From IMG/VR virus record IMGVR_UViG_3300029957_000008, positions 27,977 through 91,976 of that record: 64,000 nucleotides of DNA, one strand, 5' to 3'. The notes below the pieces were generated by a model. The model saw only the letters and a list, made by a program, of their open reading frames with translations. It was not told the DNA's origin and searched no databases. The position numbers and the translations under genes are program-made. Positions 1 to 8,169 of the stretch are shown piece after piece. The stretch comes from a virus. Position 1 is the first letter of the stretch. Each line of letters opens with the position of its first letter.

Positions 1-606
1 TAGTGCAGCGGTCTCAAGGAGTGCAAGCAAGCTGACAATGACCAGAGCCAGGTTCTTCTTGATTGCCGACTCAACCACCACAGCTTCTTCCTTCATGTCC
101 ACTTCAATAGCCTTGACCTCGGCAACAACATTTTCAGGAAGCTTGCGGACTACGGCAACCACCTTATTGATTTCCGTCGTGGTCTTATCCATCCAAGAAG
201 CAAGTTCTTCCTGAACCCGCTTACGTTCATTGTTGACTGACGTCTCAAGCTCGGTCAGAACACCTGCAGCCTTAGTCTTGGCGGAATCAAGATTCTTCTG
301 CGCCGTATTGACTTCCTCGACTACGGCGCTAGCTGCCTTGGTAAGGTCTTCAACCGAAGTCTTAACAACGGCCTTGGCCTCAGTAACCGTGGCGGTTTCA
401 ACTTTGGCTGATACGGCCTCTGCAGTCTTGACTTCGGTTACAACAGCTTGGGTTGCTCCCGTCGTGACACTCTCCACCGTAGTCACAACTGGTGCAACTG
501 CGGCTTCTGCACTTTTAACCTCGGTAACAACCACATTTCCCGCCGTTACGGCGGCGTTTTCAACCTGTACTGCAACATTTCCTACGCTTGTATCAACTTC
601 GCTCAT
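1..606 (-). CDS. Hypothetical Val/Ala/Thr-rich protein, C-terminus off the window
   Basis: About 202 codons are visible; the stop codon lies beyond the left edge. The N-terminal 100 residues are built from short Val/Thr/Glu/Ala stretches that look repetitive (VTEVK and VTTVE-like units). They are followed by a charged segment likely to form a coiled coil, and then a hydrophobic stretch (LALVIVSLLALLE, about residues 186-198) that could be a membrane segment. The ATG at 604-606 overlaps the TGA of the upstream gene (ATGA) and has GAGGAG about 12 bases before it. Tail-anchored repetitive proteins of this sort occur as phasin-like or membrane-associated proteins, but I do not recognise a family. 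The gene is certain; the function is unknown. Confidence 0.75.
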   Translation of the reverse strand, partial: MSEVDTSVGNVAVQVENAAVTAGNVVVTEVKSAEAAVAPVVTTVESVTTGATQAVVTEVKTAEAVSAKVETATVTEAKAVVKTSVEDLTKAASAVVEEVNTAQKNLDSAKTKAAGVLTELETSVNNERKRVQEELASWMDKTTTEINKVVAVVRKLPENVVAEVKAIEVDMKEEAVVVESAIKKNLALVIVSLLALLETAAL

Positions 607-941
607 GATTTCTTCTTCTCCTCAATGAATTGAATTCGGTAACTGTCACTTAATTCTGGGCACACCAACGGAAACAGGGTGTACGCAATCAAGCCTTTTA
701 TTTCTGCCATTTTACATATACAGAGATCTTTCCTGTTAAGAACCAACTTTCCTAAGATGTATTCTAATTTTCTAACCGCAGCAAGTAGCGTGCGTTCAAG
801 TTCCTTAACTTCTCCCTTCGCTACGTTTACAGAAACGGAATCTACTCGTTCTTTTGGACAAATAACCCAACCCGAGCCAAATCGATTCTGTCTAGGCTTT
901 CCATACCACAAATCCGTAATTTTAGTGTAATATTCTTTCAT
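603..941 (-). CDS. Hypothetical protein, 112 aa
   Basis: No family is recognised. The protein is mixed alpha/beta-like, starts MKEYYTKITDLWYG and has a central amphipathic helix around residues 45-70 (VKELERTLLAAVRKLEYIL). There is no signal peptide or membrane segment. AGGAG lies 10 bases before the ATG, and the stop overlaps the next start in an ATGA junction, so it is translationally coupled to the gene at 1-606. It sits in the minus-strand cluster downstream of the chaperonin. Confidence 0.7.
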   Translation of the reverse strand: MKEYYTKITDLWYGKPRQNRFGSGWVICPKERVDSVSVNVAKGEVKELERTLLAAVRKLEYILGKLVLNRKDLCICKMAEIKGLIAYTLFPLVCPELSDSYRIQFIEEKKKS

Positions 942-958
942 GACAATTTCTATTTCTC

Positions 959-1348
959 CTAAAAGGTGTGATCATATTTTTCTAGAAACTTGTAATAGTC
1001 TTTTAATGCCTTCTTGTGCTCTTTCAAGAACTTTATGGAATCCTTTCCCAATTCAATAACTTGTCTTACAATATCCTTAGCCGTCCTCTTAGCGTTTTCT
1101 AGTGCTTGAACTTTGGTAATGATTTCCATGTCTCGACAACTAGGCATCGGGACGACCCCCGGCTCCGCCAGTTTTTGGCGGTGATACAGAGTATAGTCGG
1201 TTGGCGTATTACAGGCTCTTTCTACTGCCCGCTTACGGGCCTTTGCTCCAGCTAGATTCATTTGGGCATTATTAATGGCTTCCTCAACAATTTTGGCCGT
1301 ATCGGCCATTTTTTCTATGGCCAGCTTGTTTTTACTCTTACCATCCAT
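959..1348 (-). CDS. Hypothetical helical protein, 129 aa
   Basis: No family is recognised. The sequence is rich in Lys, Ala and Glu with long predicted helices (residues 10-45 and 75-125), and looks like a small coiled-coil protein. An in-frame ATG lies 30 bases upstream, inside the chaperonin coding region. I chose the ATG at 1346-1348 because GAGAGGG sits just before it and the chaperonin stop (TAG, 1351-1353) ends two bases upstream. It is in an operon with the chaperonin. Confidence 0.65.
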   Translation of the reverse strand: MDGKSKNKLAIEKMADTAKIVEEAINNAQMNLAGAKARKRAVERACNTPTDYTLYHRQKLAEPGVVPMPSCRDMEIITKVQALENAKRTAKDIVRQVIELGKDSIKFLKEHKKALKDYYKFLEKYDHTF

Positions 1349-1350
1349 TT

Positions 1351-3198
1351 CTACGCCCTCTCGTTTGCTGGGTTCCAACCGGAATCCCTAATAAAGCTAT
1401 TATAGTCCGCCCCTTCGATTTTGTCCACTTCTTTATCACGAGGATAAACAACACACCCACCAAGAGTTCCCAGCAAGGTGGCAATACTAATGCTGTTTTT
1501 CAAAGCTTCCCGGACTGCAGGAAGAGAATCGAGAATGCCGTTTTCGATGGCATTAACTACCTCGTTCTTACTAATATCCCGGACCATTACGTTTTCGAGC
1601 TTGCCGTTCTTCCGGAACGTGAAGTCCTTCGTCAAGGATTCGTAGCTGGTATCCAACCCGGCATTTTCGTACAGGGTGATGATGGGCATCCAAAGGGCCA
1701 GCTTAATAATTTCCGCCTGAACAGGATCGTTGTCATCCAGAGTATTAATAAGCTTTGCAAGCATCCAGCCACCCCCAATCAAAGCGCCGTGTTTAAGGGC
1801 GCCTCGAACCGCGCAAACCGCGTCTTCCGCCCTATCTCTGCGCTCTTTAAGCTCTCCATTGGAACTACCAATAACCTTTAGCTTCGCAATGCCGCCAGTA
1901 AGCTTCGCCACCCGTTCATTGGTAAGGTCTGCCTCAAGCTTGCTTTCCGAGCTGGCTAGTTGCTGTTTAACTACTTCCAATCGCTGCAGGAGTAGTTCTT
2001 CGTCGGCGAAACCAACAACGCTGCTGCGGTACCGGCCACACTCGTAGGTGGTAACCCCTGCAGGAACCCAAATAGGAGTTCCGGCATCATTTTCCTCGAT
2101 TTTGATGTTACCAAAGTCCGTCTTGTAGCTCCCCTCGCCATCATCGGGAACCATCTCGATTGTCTCAAGCGGACGGGTGACTTGGTCTAGGACCGTAGCA
2201 CCTGTGACTGCGGCAAGGTCGTCCAGGAAGTTCTTCTGGCCATTCATCAACGGAGACTGAGGAACAACTAGAGGAAAAACATTGATCTGTTCAGGATTAC
2301 CAGTGATAAAGGCAAACTGAGCAAGGACCGACTCCGAGAAGCCCGTAGCTACGACAACTAGGTTGTGGCTAGTAATCCAGCCATCCTTCCAGCCGTCAGC
2401 TACTTTAACCAAAGCGGGCAGGATATTCTGGAAATCGGTAATTCGACCAAGGTACAACAAAAACAACGGCTTGTCAGCGACAATTCGCTGGGTGGTGTTG
2501 TCGTTAATAAACGTAGGGAAGAACTTCGCACAGCTCTCCTCGTATCCCATAGCAATCGGGAAGCCCTTGATGGACTCGACTTCGTAGGAAGTAGGGCCAG
2601 AGCTTTCGATAATGGTCACATTTCCATCATCGCCACAAATATCAAAGCACTTCATGACGGCATCACCTAGTTCGGTGTCACCGTTGCCTGAAAGAGCGGC
2701 AACTGAATGCAGCAGCTTACGGCCAGTCTCTGTTCCTAGGGAGCAGGTTATGGCCGATTTGTCAATCAAGGGCTCCAGGACGTTCTTGTAGACATTTTGG
2801 ATGGTCTTAATAACCTTGATGGGCGGTACGCCCGGATTCTTCTTGCAGTATTCTAGGGTGTACCTGACAAATGCCTCAGCCAGAATGGTAGCTGTTGTGG
2901 TTCCATCGCCGGCCTCTACAGCGGTCCTTACGGACGCATCTCGGGCCGCTTCTAGGATGTTCTGGTCTACTGCATCGGGGAACCCAAGGGAGCGGAAGAC
3001 TGTAACTCCGTCTTTGGTAACCATCGGAGCCAGATCCATCTCCTGACGTTCAATCAGGACGGGGTGGCCACCAGGGCCGAGTGTGCCTCCAACGATTTTA
3101 GCGATTTTCTCCATCGTGGAGAGAATGTGGTTCTCTAACTTTTCAGAACGTGGTAAAACGGTCTTAAAGGCTGCGTGTGGCTTAACGGTAGATGCCAA
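1351..3198 (-). CDS. GroEL-like (Hsp60) chaperonin
   Basis: ATP-dependent ring chaperonin of the GroEL family, expected to fold phage proteins in the cytoplasm. The ATP-site motifs are in order: GTLGPGG at residues 38-44, TKDGVTV at 61-67 and GDGTTT at 97-102. The C-terminal equatorial segment EDAVCAVRGALKHGALIGGG aligns with the GroEL region holding the catalytic Asp. At 615 residues it is longer than bacterial GroEL (about 548) and lacks the Gly-Gly-Met tail. The apical domain is divergent, so its co-chaperonin may be phage-specific (see 9456-9812). CAGGAGT precedes the ATG, and a strong sigma70-type promoter lies at 3224-3252. Family call is very secure; I give no symbol because phage homologues are distant from groL. 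Confidence 0.93.
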   Translation of the reverse strand: MASTVKPHAAFKTVLPRSEKLENHILSTMEKIAKIVGGTLGPGGHPVLIERQEMDLAPMVTKDGVTVFRSLGFPDAVDQNILEAARDASVRTAVEAGDGTTTATILAEAFVRYTLEYCKKNPGVPPIKVIKTIQNVYKNVLEPLIDKSAITCSLGTETGRKLLHSVAALSGNGDTELGDAVMKCFDICGDDGNVTIIESSGPTSYEVESIKGFPIAMGYEESCAKFFPTFINDNTTQRIVADKPLFLLYLGRITDFQNILPALVKVADGWKDGWITSHNLVVVATGFSESVLAQFAFITGNPEQINVFPLVVPQSPLMNGQKNFLDDLAAVTGATVLDQVTRPLETIEMVPDDGEGSYKTDFGNIKIEENDAGTPIWVPAGVTTYECGRYRSSVVGFADEELLLQRLEVVKQQLASSESKLEADLTNERVAKLTGGIAKLKVIGSSNGELKERRDRAEDAVCAVRGALKHGALIGGGWMLAKLINTLDDNDPVQAEIIKLALWMPIITLYENAGLDTSYESLTKDFTFRKNGKLENVMVRDISKNEVVNAIENGILDSLPAVREALKNSISIATLLGTLGGCVVYPRDKEVDKIEGADYNSFIRDSGWNPANERA

Positions 3199-3223
3199 AT
3201 TATACTCCTGAGTTGAAGAGGAT

Positions 3224-3252
3224 ATTGTATCACAACTTCACATCCGCGTCAA
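3224..3252 (-). promoter_or_regulatory. Sigma70-type promoter of the chaperonin cluster
   Basis: On the minus strand, TTGACG (3247-3252), a 17-base spacer, then TACAAT (3224-3229). The start site would fall near 3217, leaving a leader of about 18 bases that holds the CAGGAGT ribosome site of the chaperonin gene. Confidence 0.75.
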
Positions 3253-3267
3253 CAGGAAGTTATTACT

Positions 3268-3315
3268 TTTCACCATTTTGGTAGAAAGTTTGACCTTTCC
3301 ACCGTTTCGGTGGAA
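3268..3315. repeat. Pair of related inverted repeats upstream of the chaperonin promoter
   Basis: TTTCACCATTTTGGTAGAAA (3268-3287) and TTCCACCGTTTCGGTGGAA (3297-3315) share the pattern TTC-ACC-TTT-GGT-GAA. The second is a perfect palindrome with a 3-base centre. The two centres are about 28 bp apart, just upstream of the chaperonin promoter, so they are candidate operators for a dimeric regulator distinct from the one binding the array at 3438-3715. Confidence 0.5.
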
Positions 3316-3437
3316 TCCTACTTTCGGAGGTCGGCAGGTGTGATATTGTGAGCTGGTGTCGTCTAAAGTAAGTTACTAATAACTACCGAAATGTAGTTTG
3401 GTGTGGGAGGTATTCTTACCCGGAATTGCACAGGAAA

Positions 3438-3715
3438 GTGAACGGGTATTCACTTTTTGTGCATTTTGTGAACAGGTGTTCACTTTTTATTAGCAAGAAT
3501 TCAAATTCCTTTATGATTTCAAGGAGTTGCTGAAAAGTGAACGCTTGTTCGCACCCTAGTAGTTCTTACTCTTCTCTTTCTTAAGATCCGGATCTCAGAT
3601 CCTAGTTTGTGAATAGGCGTTCACTTTCGTGTGCCCACTTTCAAATTCCTCAATAAACTCACCTAGTTACAGGAAAGTGAATAAGTATTCACCTTAAAAG
3701 TGAATGCCTATTCAC
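3438..3715. repeat. Six 16-bp palindromic sites: operator or iteron array
   Basis: Sites at 3438-3453, 3468-3483, 3537-3552 (degenerate), 3609-3624, 3677-3692 and 3700-3715 fit GTGAAYRNNYRTTCAC. Centre spacings are about 30, 69, 72, 68 and 23 bp, so the middle four sites are phased at roughly 70 bp. An extra direct repeat TTCAAATTCCT occurs at 3500-3510 and 3640-3650, 140 bp apart, and CAGGAAAGTGAA occurs at 3431 and 3670. The array fills the gap between the divergent chaperonin and early operons. The last site abuts the promoter of the small DNA-binding-like gene at 3766. It could be a multi-site operator, a replication origin or a partition site. Confidence 0.75.
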
Positions 3716-3723
3716 TTTTTGAC

Positions 3724-3753
3724 TTGATTTACTACTCGCCTTCCTGTTATAAT
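3724..3753 (+). promoter_or_regulatory. Sigma70-type early promoter
   Basis: TTGATT (3724-3729), an 18-base spacer, then TATAAT (3748-3753). Transcription would begin near 3760, about six bases before the ATG at 3766, which has no Shine-Dalgarno site. The sixth palindrome (3700-3715) ends eight bases upstream of the -35 box, well placed for regulation. Confidence 0.65.
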
Positions 3754-3765
3754 TCCATTCCTCAA

Positions 3766-4080
3766 ATGAACGAGAAATTAAAATACTTGGATGGGGCCGA
3801 ACTGGCCCCCGTTAAGATAATACCCCTTTTGCTCAGTCTAGGGTTTAAACACACTGAGACACTAGCCATCCTACTCTGTCTATCAGAGTTGGATGAGGCA
3901 AACCACCTACGGGTGTTTATCTCCGAAATAGCCGATAGAATAAAAGTAACGACAAGGGTAGTTTACTATGCTCTCGATAAAGCAAAAGGATTTGGCCTCA
4001 TGAAGGAAGACGGTCGTTATTTTTTGGGGGATTTTATCACGGAGTTGGTTTCTATTCAAAAAACACAGGAGGAAAGATAA
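3766..4080 (+). CDS. Small winged-helix-like DNA-binding protein candidate
   Basis: 104 residues starting MNEKLKYLDG. A helical N-terminus leads into ISEIADRIKVTTRVVYYALD (about residues 50-69), which reads as a helix-turn-helix (IADRIKVTTRVVYYAL). KGFGLMKEDGRYFLGDF follows and resembles the wing of a winged-helix fold (as in MarR or DnaD-type domains). I start it at the ATG rather than the upstream GTG, because the GTG is part of a palindromic site. It is the first gene of the rightward early operon and the natural candidate to bind the six-site array and autoregulate or initiate replication. Family assignment is by pattern only. Confidence 0.65.
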   Translation: MNEKLKYLDGAELAPVKIIPLLLSLGFKHTETLAILLCLSELDEANHLRVFISEIADRIKVTTRVVYYALDKAKGFGLMKEDGRYFLGDFITELVSIQKTQEER

Positions 4081-4082
4081 AT

Positions 4083-5276
4083 ATGGATTTCGATAGGATG
4101 TACGATGAAATTGATGCGCTCTGGCCTAAGACACGACCCTATGTTCAGAGGGTGCAAGAGAGAAACGTAATCGAGAAGTTCGTGAAAGATGAGGACGCCT
4201 TCGCTCGCCTAAAGAGTGCAGTTGAGATCAAGGTCGAAGATTCCCCCAACAAGCTACCCCTACTTTTCTCTTTCATAGAAAAATTCTTTCGAGTTACCAA
4301 TAAACCCGGTGACACTACCCCGGAACCCCAGTCTGCGGTAGAACATAAGTCATCGGTCCAATTACCTATTCAGGACAATCAAGATGTCGAAAACATCTTC
4401 TCGACCATCTTCGAGTGTTGGCCAGACAACCTAGGTATCACAGAACAGCGCAGCAAAGCGCTGGCTGCGTTTTCAGTCGCTTGTAGGACCGAGACACCAG
4501 AGAACATCCAAAAGGCTTGCCAGGCTTATTCTGATGCGTTTAACGCAGGTGGTATGACCTACCCCCAATTCCTTAGGAACTTCCTCTCCGATCCGGACAC
4601 AGTTGAGGAATGGCTGGCCAAGTTTAATAACAAGACCGGGTTTAGCGACTTTGTTATGAAGCAGTTCGAGGCCGCCTATGCTTGGTATCCGGAATTCACA
4701 TCAAAGTCCACCGAAAAAACCAAGAAGGCCAGTTTGGTAATGTGGTACCGTTCTGTTCCCAAGGATGAGCGATTGGACTTCATGCTCTCGTGTAAGTTCT
4801 ATGCTGAGCATAGAAGGAGCATGGCGGCTGACTTTGATCAGCCCATGGACGAGGAAGTGACGTTTACTAAAAGCTTCAATACTTTCGTTGGAGAGTGGAA
4901 GTCTTTGGTGGACAAGCACCAGGCAGCATTTGTCAAGCGAGACTTTATTAGTAAAGACGTCAAGCTCCTGGCTCTGGAGAACGACATAGATCTTACTAAT
5001 CTGTATGGAGGCGGTATGTGGGAAGACTTCTTTTCTGAAAAAGCCTTTCCTTGCTTCCTCCTGCGATGTCCGACCATCAAAGACGCCATCAAGGCCATGC
5101 TGGAGAAGACCCGTGAGTACGTGGCGGATATGGTTGCCGGGGAGAACAAGAGTATCGTGAACAAGGAACTCGCCATCCGCCAGACAGGCGCCATGGACGT
5201 CGAAAAAGTGACTGAAGCAATTTTTAGTAAGATAGTCGAAACCAAGAGTATTGTACTGCCAAGGCCAAGGAGTTAG
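4083..5276 (+). CDS. Hypothetical protein, 397 aa
   Basis: I do not recognise a family. The protein is acidic and mostly helical, rich in aromatic residues, without signal peptide, membrane segment or clear nucleotide-binding loop. A low-complexity linker (about residues 75-100) separates a small N-terminal domain from a large helical C-terminal domain. GGAGG lies before the ATG, and the gene follows the DNA-binding candidate by two bases and precedes the helicase by two. The position between a putative origin-binding protein and a helicase suggests a replication role such as helicase loader, but this is inference from neighbours only. Confidence 0.75.
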   Translation: MDFDRMYDEIDALWPKTRPYVQRVQERNVIEKFVKDEDAFARLKSAVEIKVEDSPNKLPLLFSFIEKFFRVTNKPGDTTPEPQSAVEHKSSVQLPIQDNQDVENIFSTIFECWPDNLGITEQRSKALAAFSVACRTETPENIQKACQAYSDAFNAGGMTYPQFLRNFLSDPDTVEEWLAKFNNKTGFSDFVMKQFEAAYAWYPEFTSKSTEKTKKASLVMWYRSVPKDERLDFMLSCKFYAEHRRSMAADFDQPMDEEVTFTKSFNTFVGEWKSLVDKHQAAFVKRDFISKDVKLLALENDIDLTNLYGGGMWEDFFSEKAFPCFLLRCPTIKDAIKAMLEKTREYVADMVAGENKSIVNKELAIRQTGAMDVEKVTEAIFSKIVETKSIVLPRPRS

Positions 5277-5278
5277 TT

Positions 5279-6811
5279 TTGGAGCTTCGTCAGGTATCTC
5301 CTACAATTATTAGACTCCCTTCGGAAATAATTACAGAATCCCTAAAGGATTCGCTTACTTACGAGGATAAAAAAGTAACCTATGAATGGTTGAAGTGGCA
5401 CAAGATCCAGAAGCAAGACGACCAATGGCTCCTGAATCCTAAGGGGCGTTCCAGGAACTGGTACTTGGCCAAAAACAGCCGTTTTGATCTCGATGAGAAG
5501 ATACGGCTGCTTGATGGCCAAAGGTTTAAGTCCTTGCTGTTTCAGGACACCCACGGGTACTACACGTACTCTGGGCTAGCCACGATGTTAACAAAAGAAA
5601 CAGGCCTGCCAGTAGTCCGTACGTATGAGTTGCCAGCTTGGGGTAGTATTTGTTGGGCGTCTCCTCCAAAATATGAGGCTAGGTGGTACCAATCCAAGTC
5701 AGTAGACCTATTAGCACCGCTGGATGGCTCTAGGAGCCATGGGGCGATTGAAGTAGGTACTGGCCTAGGAAAAACTTTCATTATGGCTTCCATCATTAAG
5801 AGAATTGGGCTACCTACCGTAATCATGGTCCCAACCCTTTCGATCGCCCTTCAGGCACTAAAGGACTTCAAGGCGTGGTTTGGTAATGGCAAGGTCGGCC
5901 AGTTCTTTGGGGGAAAGAAGCAGTCCAATAAGTTCATCGTTGTCGCCGTGTCGAAGTCTTTGAGCAATGTGAAAAAGGGGGATGAACATTACGAGAATCT
6001 GACGACAAAAAAGATCGTGCTAACCGACGAGGCCCACCTAGCCCCCCCACAGTCTCTGTCCAGTGTTCTGTTTGGGTTGTTTTCTAATATTCCATATCGC
6101 TACTTTGTATCTGGTACGGTGCTTAGGAACGATGGTCTAGGGTTGCTCCTTGATGCTATTACTGGAGAGATCGTCTTCAAGATGTCAGTTGAGCAAGGGA
6201 TCAACGAGGGATTTCTATCTCCTCTGAAATTCTTTCAGGTGAGGGTTAAAAGCGACAGTAGTCTTGATACGGACGACGTTATCAAGATGAATCGTGCTCA
6301 CCTGCAGCAAAATAAAAATGTCTACCGCCATGCTGCGGAGCTTATTAACAAGGCGGTGCTGGAGAAGAAAAGACGGGTTTTGGTGCTGGTAGATACGGTT
6401 GACCAATACCAACGGTTGTTGGATGGTGGGCTCACCGCAACGTCGATGTTTGGTCACGGGCCACTTACTAAAGACAATAGAGATTTAGTTCCTGTAGCGC
6501 AGAGGAATTTTCATCCCATGGATTTGGTTGCCGACTTCGATCTTGGAAAATTCCCTGTATTGGTAGCAACAGGCGCCCTGTCCTGCGGGACGGATATTAG
6601 ATCCGCCGATCTTTTAGTGAACATTGTTGGTCTCACATCCGAGATAGAGACCCGACAGGGGGTTGGCCGGGGAACGAGGCTTTTTCCGGGTAAGACGGAC
6701 ACAATCTATATAGATTATGACGTGTACAACTGCGACATCATGCACCGTCATGCAGAAAAAAGGTTTAGGATTTATAATGAGATTTACGGTTCCTGCAAGG
6801 TCCTAGAATGA
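5279..6811 (+). CDS. Superfamily 2 DNA helicase (UvsW/RAD25-like)
   Basis: ATP-dependent DNA translocase of superfamily 2. Motif I is GTGLGKT (about residues 160-166), motif II is the DEAH box (250-253), the SGT of motif III follows (about 279-281), and motif VI reads QGVGRGTR (about 460-467). The N-terminal 140 residues form an extra domain, as in T4 UvsW. Such phage helicases unwind branched DNA and R-loops during recombination-dependent replication. The start is TTG, supported by AAGGAG about eight bases upstream and a two-base gap from the previous stop. UvsW-like is a family-level comparison, not proven orthology. Confidence 0.9.
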   Translation: MELRQVSPTIIRLPSEIITESLKDSLTYEDKKVTYEWLKWHKIQKQDDQWLLNPKGRSRNWYLAKNSRFDLDEKIRLLDGQRFKSLLFQDTHGYYTYSGLATMLTKETGLPVVRTYELPAWGSICWASPPKYEARWYQSKSVDLLAPLDGSRSHGAIEVGTGLGKTFIMASIIKRIGLPTVIMVPTLSIALQALKDFKAWFGNGKVGQFFGGKKQSNKFIVVAVSKSLSNVKKGDEHYENLTTKKIVLTDEAHLAPPQSLSSVLFGLFSNIPYRYFVSGTVLRNDGLGLLLDAITGEIVFKMSVEQGINEGFLSPLKFFQVRVKSDSSLDTDDVIKMNRAHLQQNKNVYRHAAELINKAVLEKKRRVLVLVDTVDQYQRLLDGGLTATSMFGHGPLTKDNRDLVPVAQRNFHPMDLVADFDLGKFPVLVATGALSCGTDIRSADLLVNIVGLTSEIETRQGVGRGTRLFPGKTDTIYIDYDVYNCDIMHRHAEKRFRIYNEIYGSCKVLE

Positions 6812-6846
6812 ATACTTAAAAAGATATGAATGGACCGAGGAATATT

Positions 6847-6875
6847 TTGACGTTTTTAGAAGACCGTGGTAAGAT
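6847..6875 (+). promoter_or_regulatory. Sigma70-type promoter of thyX
   Basis: TTGACG (6847-6852), 17 bases, TAAGAT (6870-6875). Predicted +1 near 6882 leaves only about seven bases before the ATG at 6889, with no Shine-Dalgarno sequence. Confidence 0.65.
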
Positions 6876-6888
6876 TCGTTAAATCCAA

Positions 6889-7836
6889 ATGCGAGCCCAA
6901 TCCAACGAAACCTACCTAGATAAGCAAATTCCTGTTCTAGATCACGGGTTTGTAATCCTTCAAGATTATATGGGCGACGACGCGGCCATTGCAGCGGCAG
7001 CCCGCTGTAGTATGGCCGGTGAAGGAACTAAACAAGTGTCGGATGACGAGCGACTGATCCGTCGTTTGATGCGGGACAAACACACTTCACCGTTCGAAAT
7101 GTGCGAGTTGAAGTTCCTGTGCCAGATGCCGATCTTTGTTGCTCGGCAGTGGATCAGGCATCGGACGGCCAACGTAAATGAAATGTCTGGCCGCTACGGT
7201 GAGCTTCCTGAGCTGGTGTATGTGCCAAGCTCCGACAGGGTTGCATATCAAAGCCCCGTCAACAAGCAGGGATCTGGAAGGTTTGCGTCGAACGATGTGG
7301 CAAACGAGTTCAGGGAGCAGCTTGGTGACCTTGCGTCGGAGTCTTTTAGTGCGTACCACGAATTTCTTGGGCATGATGTAGAAACGGAGGAAGGTACGTT
7401 TGCTGGATTTTGTTTTACTGAGGAGGCATTTGAAGAAATCAAGGCCAACGGAGGCATCTCCAGGGAGCTTGCTCGAATCAACCTTCCTGTAGCCACCTAT
7501 ACCAAGTGGGTATGGAAGATTGACCTACACAACCTTCTCCACTTCCTGAAGCTTCGTCTGGACTCTCACGCTCAGTATGAGATTCGGGTGTATGCTGAGG
7601 CTATTGCTGAGATTGTTAAGACAATGTTTCCAATTACTTGGCAAGCATTTCAAGACTTTCAACTGGATGCTTTAACGTTTAGTGGACCAGAGGTCGAATG
7701 TGTCCGTCACTGGCGAATGGATCCCGACAGCATTGCCCCAAAGTTTACCAAGGCCGAAGAGGCTGACTTCCGAAAGAAGCTGGAGCGGCTAGGGTTGGAT
7801 CACGAAGCAATCCTGGGATTGGAGTATAAGGGGTAA
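6889..7836 (+). CDS. thyX: Flavin-dependent thymidylate synthase ThyX
   Basis: Makes dTMP from dUMP using FAD, NADPH and methylenetetrahydrofolate. The ThyX signature RHRTANVNEMSGRY is at about residues 90-103, matching the RHRxxSxNExSxRY pattern with Ala for the first Ser. Further conserved ThyX blocks are seen, such as the ISRELARINLPVATYTKW-like region in the middle and FLKLRLDSHAQYEIR near residue 225. At 315 residues it is longer than typical ThyX (about 220-260). With the dUTPase (19039) and dCMP-deaminase-like enzyme (18620) it completes a dTMP supply route. It has its own promoter and nearly leaderless mRNA. Confidence 0.95.
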   Translation: MRAQSNETYLDKQIPVLDHGFVILQDYMGDDAAIAAAARCSMAGEGTKQVSDDERLIRRLMRDKHTSPFEMCELKFLCQMPIFVARQWIRHRTANVNEMSGRYGELPELVYVPSSDRVAYQSPVNKQGSGRFASNDVANEFREQLGDLASESFSAYHEFLGHDVETEEGTFAGFCFTEEAFEEIKANGGISRELARINLPVATYTKWVWKIDLHNLLHFLKLRLDSHAQYEIRVYAEAIAEIVKTMFPITWQAFQDFQLDALTFSGPEVECVRHWRMDPDSIAPKFTKAEEADFRKKLERLGLDHEAILGLEYKG

Positions 7837-7838
7837 CT

Positions 7839-8108
7839 ATGGCAGAACCAAAAGAGAATTGGGTTAACAAGATTCTGGATCAGAACAAGAGAGCTATACA
7901 AACCTGGCCCGATTACCTATTAAATCTTACAAACGGCAGTCACCAGCCGCACAGGACATTCCTGGAGCAGCATGTCGCACAGATTAATCGGATTCTTGGG
8001 CTTTTAACCTTCGACCAGAGGGTCGAAGTCATCAGCTCACTAGCCTATTGTATTAACTGCGGAGACGATAAACGCGGAAAGCCATGTAATTGCAGGAGAG
8101 ACGAATAA
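7839..8108 (+). CDS. Hypothetical protein with C-terminal Cys cluster, 89 aa
   Basis: No family is recognised. A helical body ends in YCINCGDDKRGKPCNCRRDE, where four cysteines (CxxC and CxC) could bind zinc. AAGGGG precedes the ATG, and the gene is two bases downstream of thyX, so they share a transcript. Confidence 0.65.
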   Translation: MAEPKENWVNKILDQNKRAIQTWPDYLLNLTNGSHQPHRTFLEQHVAQINRILGLLTFDQRVEVISSLAYCINCGDDKRGKPCNCRRDE

Positions 8109-8123
8109 TAATTATTTTTTAGC

Positions 8124-8152
8124 TTGCACTCCGCGTTATTACATGGTACAAT
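8124..8152 (+). promoter_or_regulatory. Sigma70-type promoter of the sigma-like gene
   Basis: TTGCAC (8124-8129), 17 bases, TACAAT (8147-8152). Predicted +1 is near 8159, followed by AGGTGA and the TTG start at 8170. The good match to the host-type consensus suggests early expression of the sigma-like factor. Confidence 0.7.
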
Positions 8153-8169
8153 ACAGTCATAGGTGAAAT

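Larger units (their letters stand above)
3199..3765. other. Divergent intergenic control region without genes
   Basis: This 567-base stretch separates leftward and rightward transcription and holds no convincing gene. A GTG-initiated extension of the 3766 gene would start at 3700, but that codon lies inside the sixth palindrome. The region contains the chaperonin promoter, two related inverted repeats, the six-site array and the rightward promoter at 3724-3753. I saw nothing else definite between 3316 and 3430 beyond the short palindrome-like GTTACTAATAAC. Confidence 0.7.

Noticed and set aside
230-628. Open frame opposite to the first minus-strand gene
   Set aside because: Ala/Val/Thr/Ser-only composition mirrors the repetitive gene on the other strand; there is no ribosome site.
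3438-3715. CRISPR or tRNA repeats
   Set aside because: The repeated units are 16-bp palindromes at irregular spacing, so operator or iteron is a better reading.
4701-5245. Minus-strand frames inside the 397-residue gene
   Set aside because: Shadows with no ribosome sites; the plus-strand gene is coupled at both ends.
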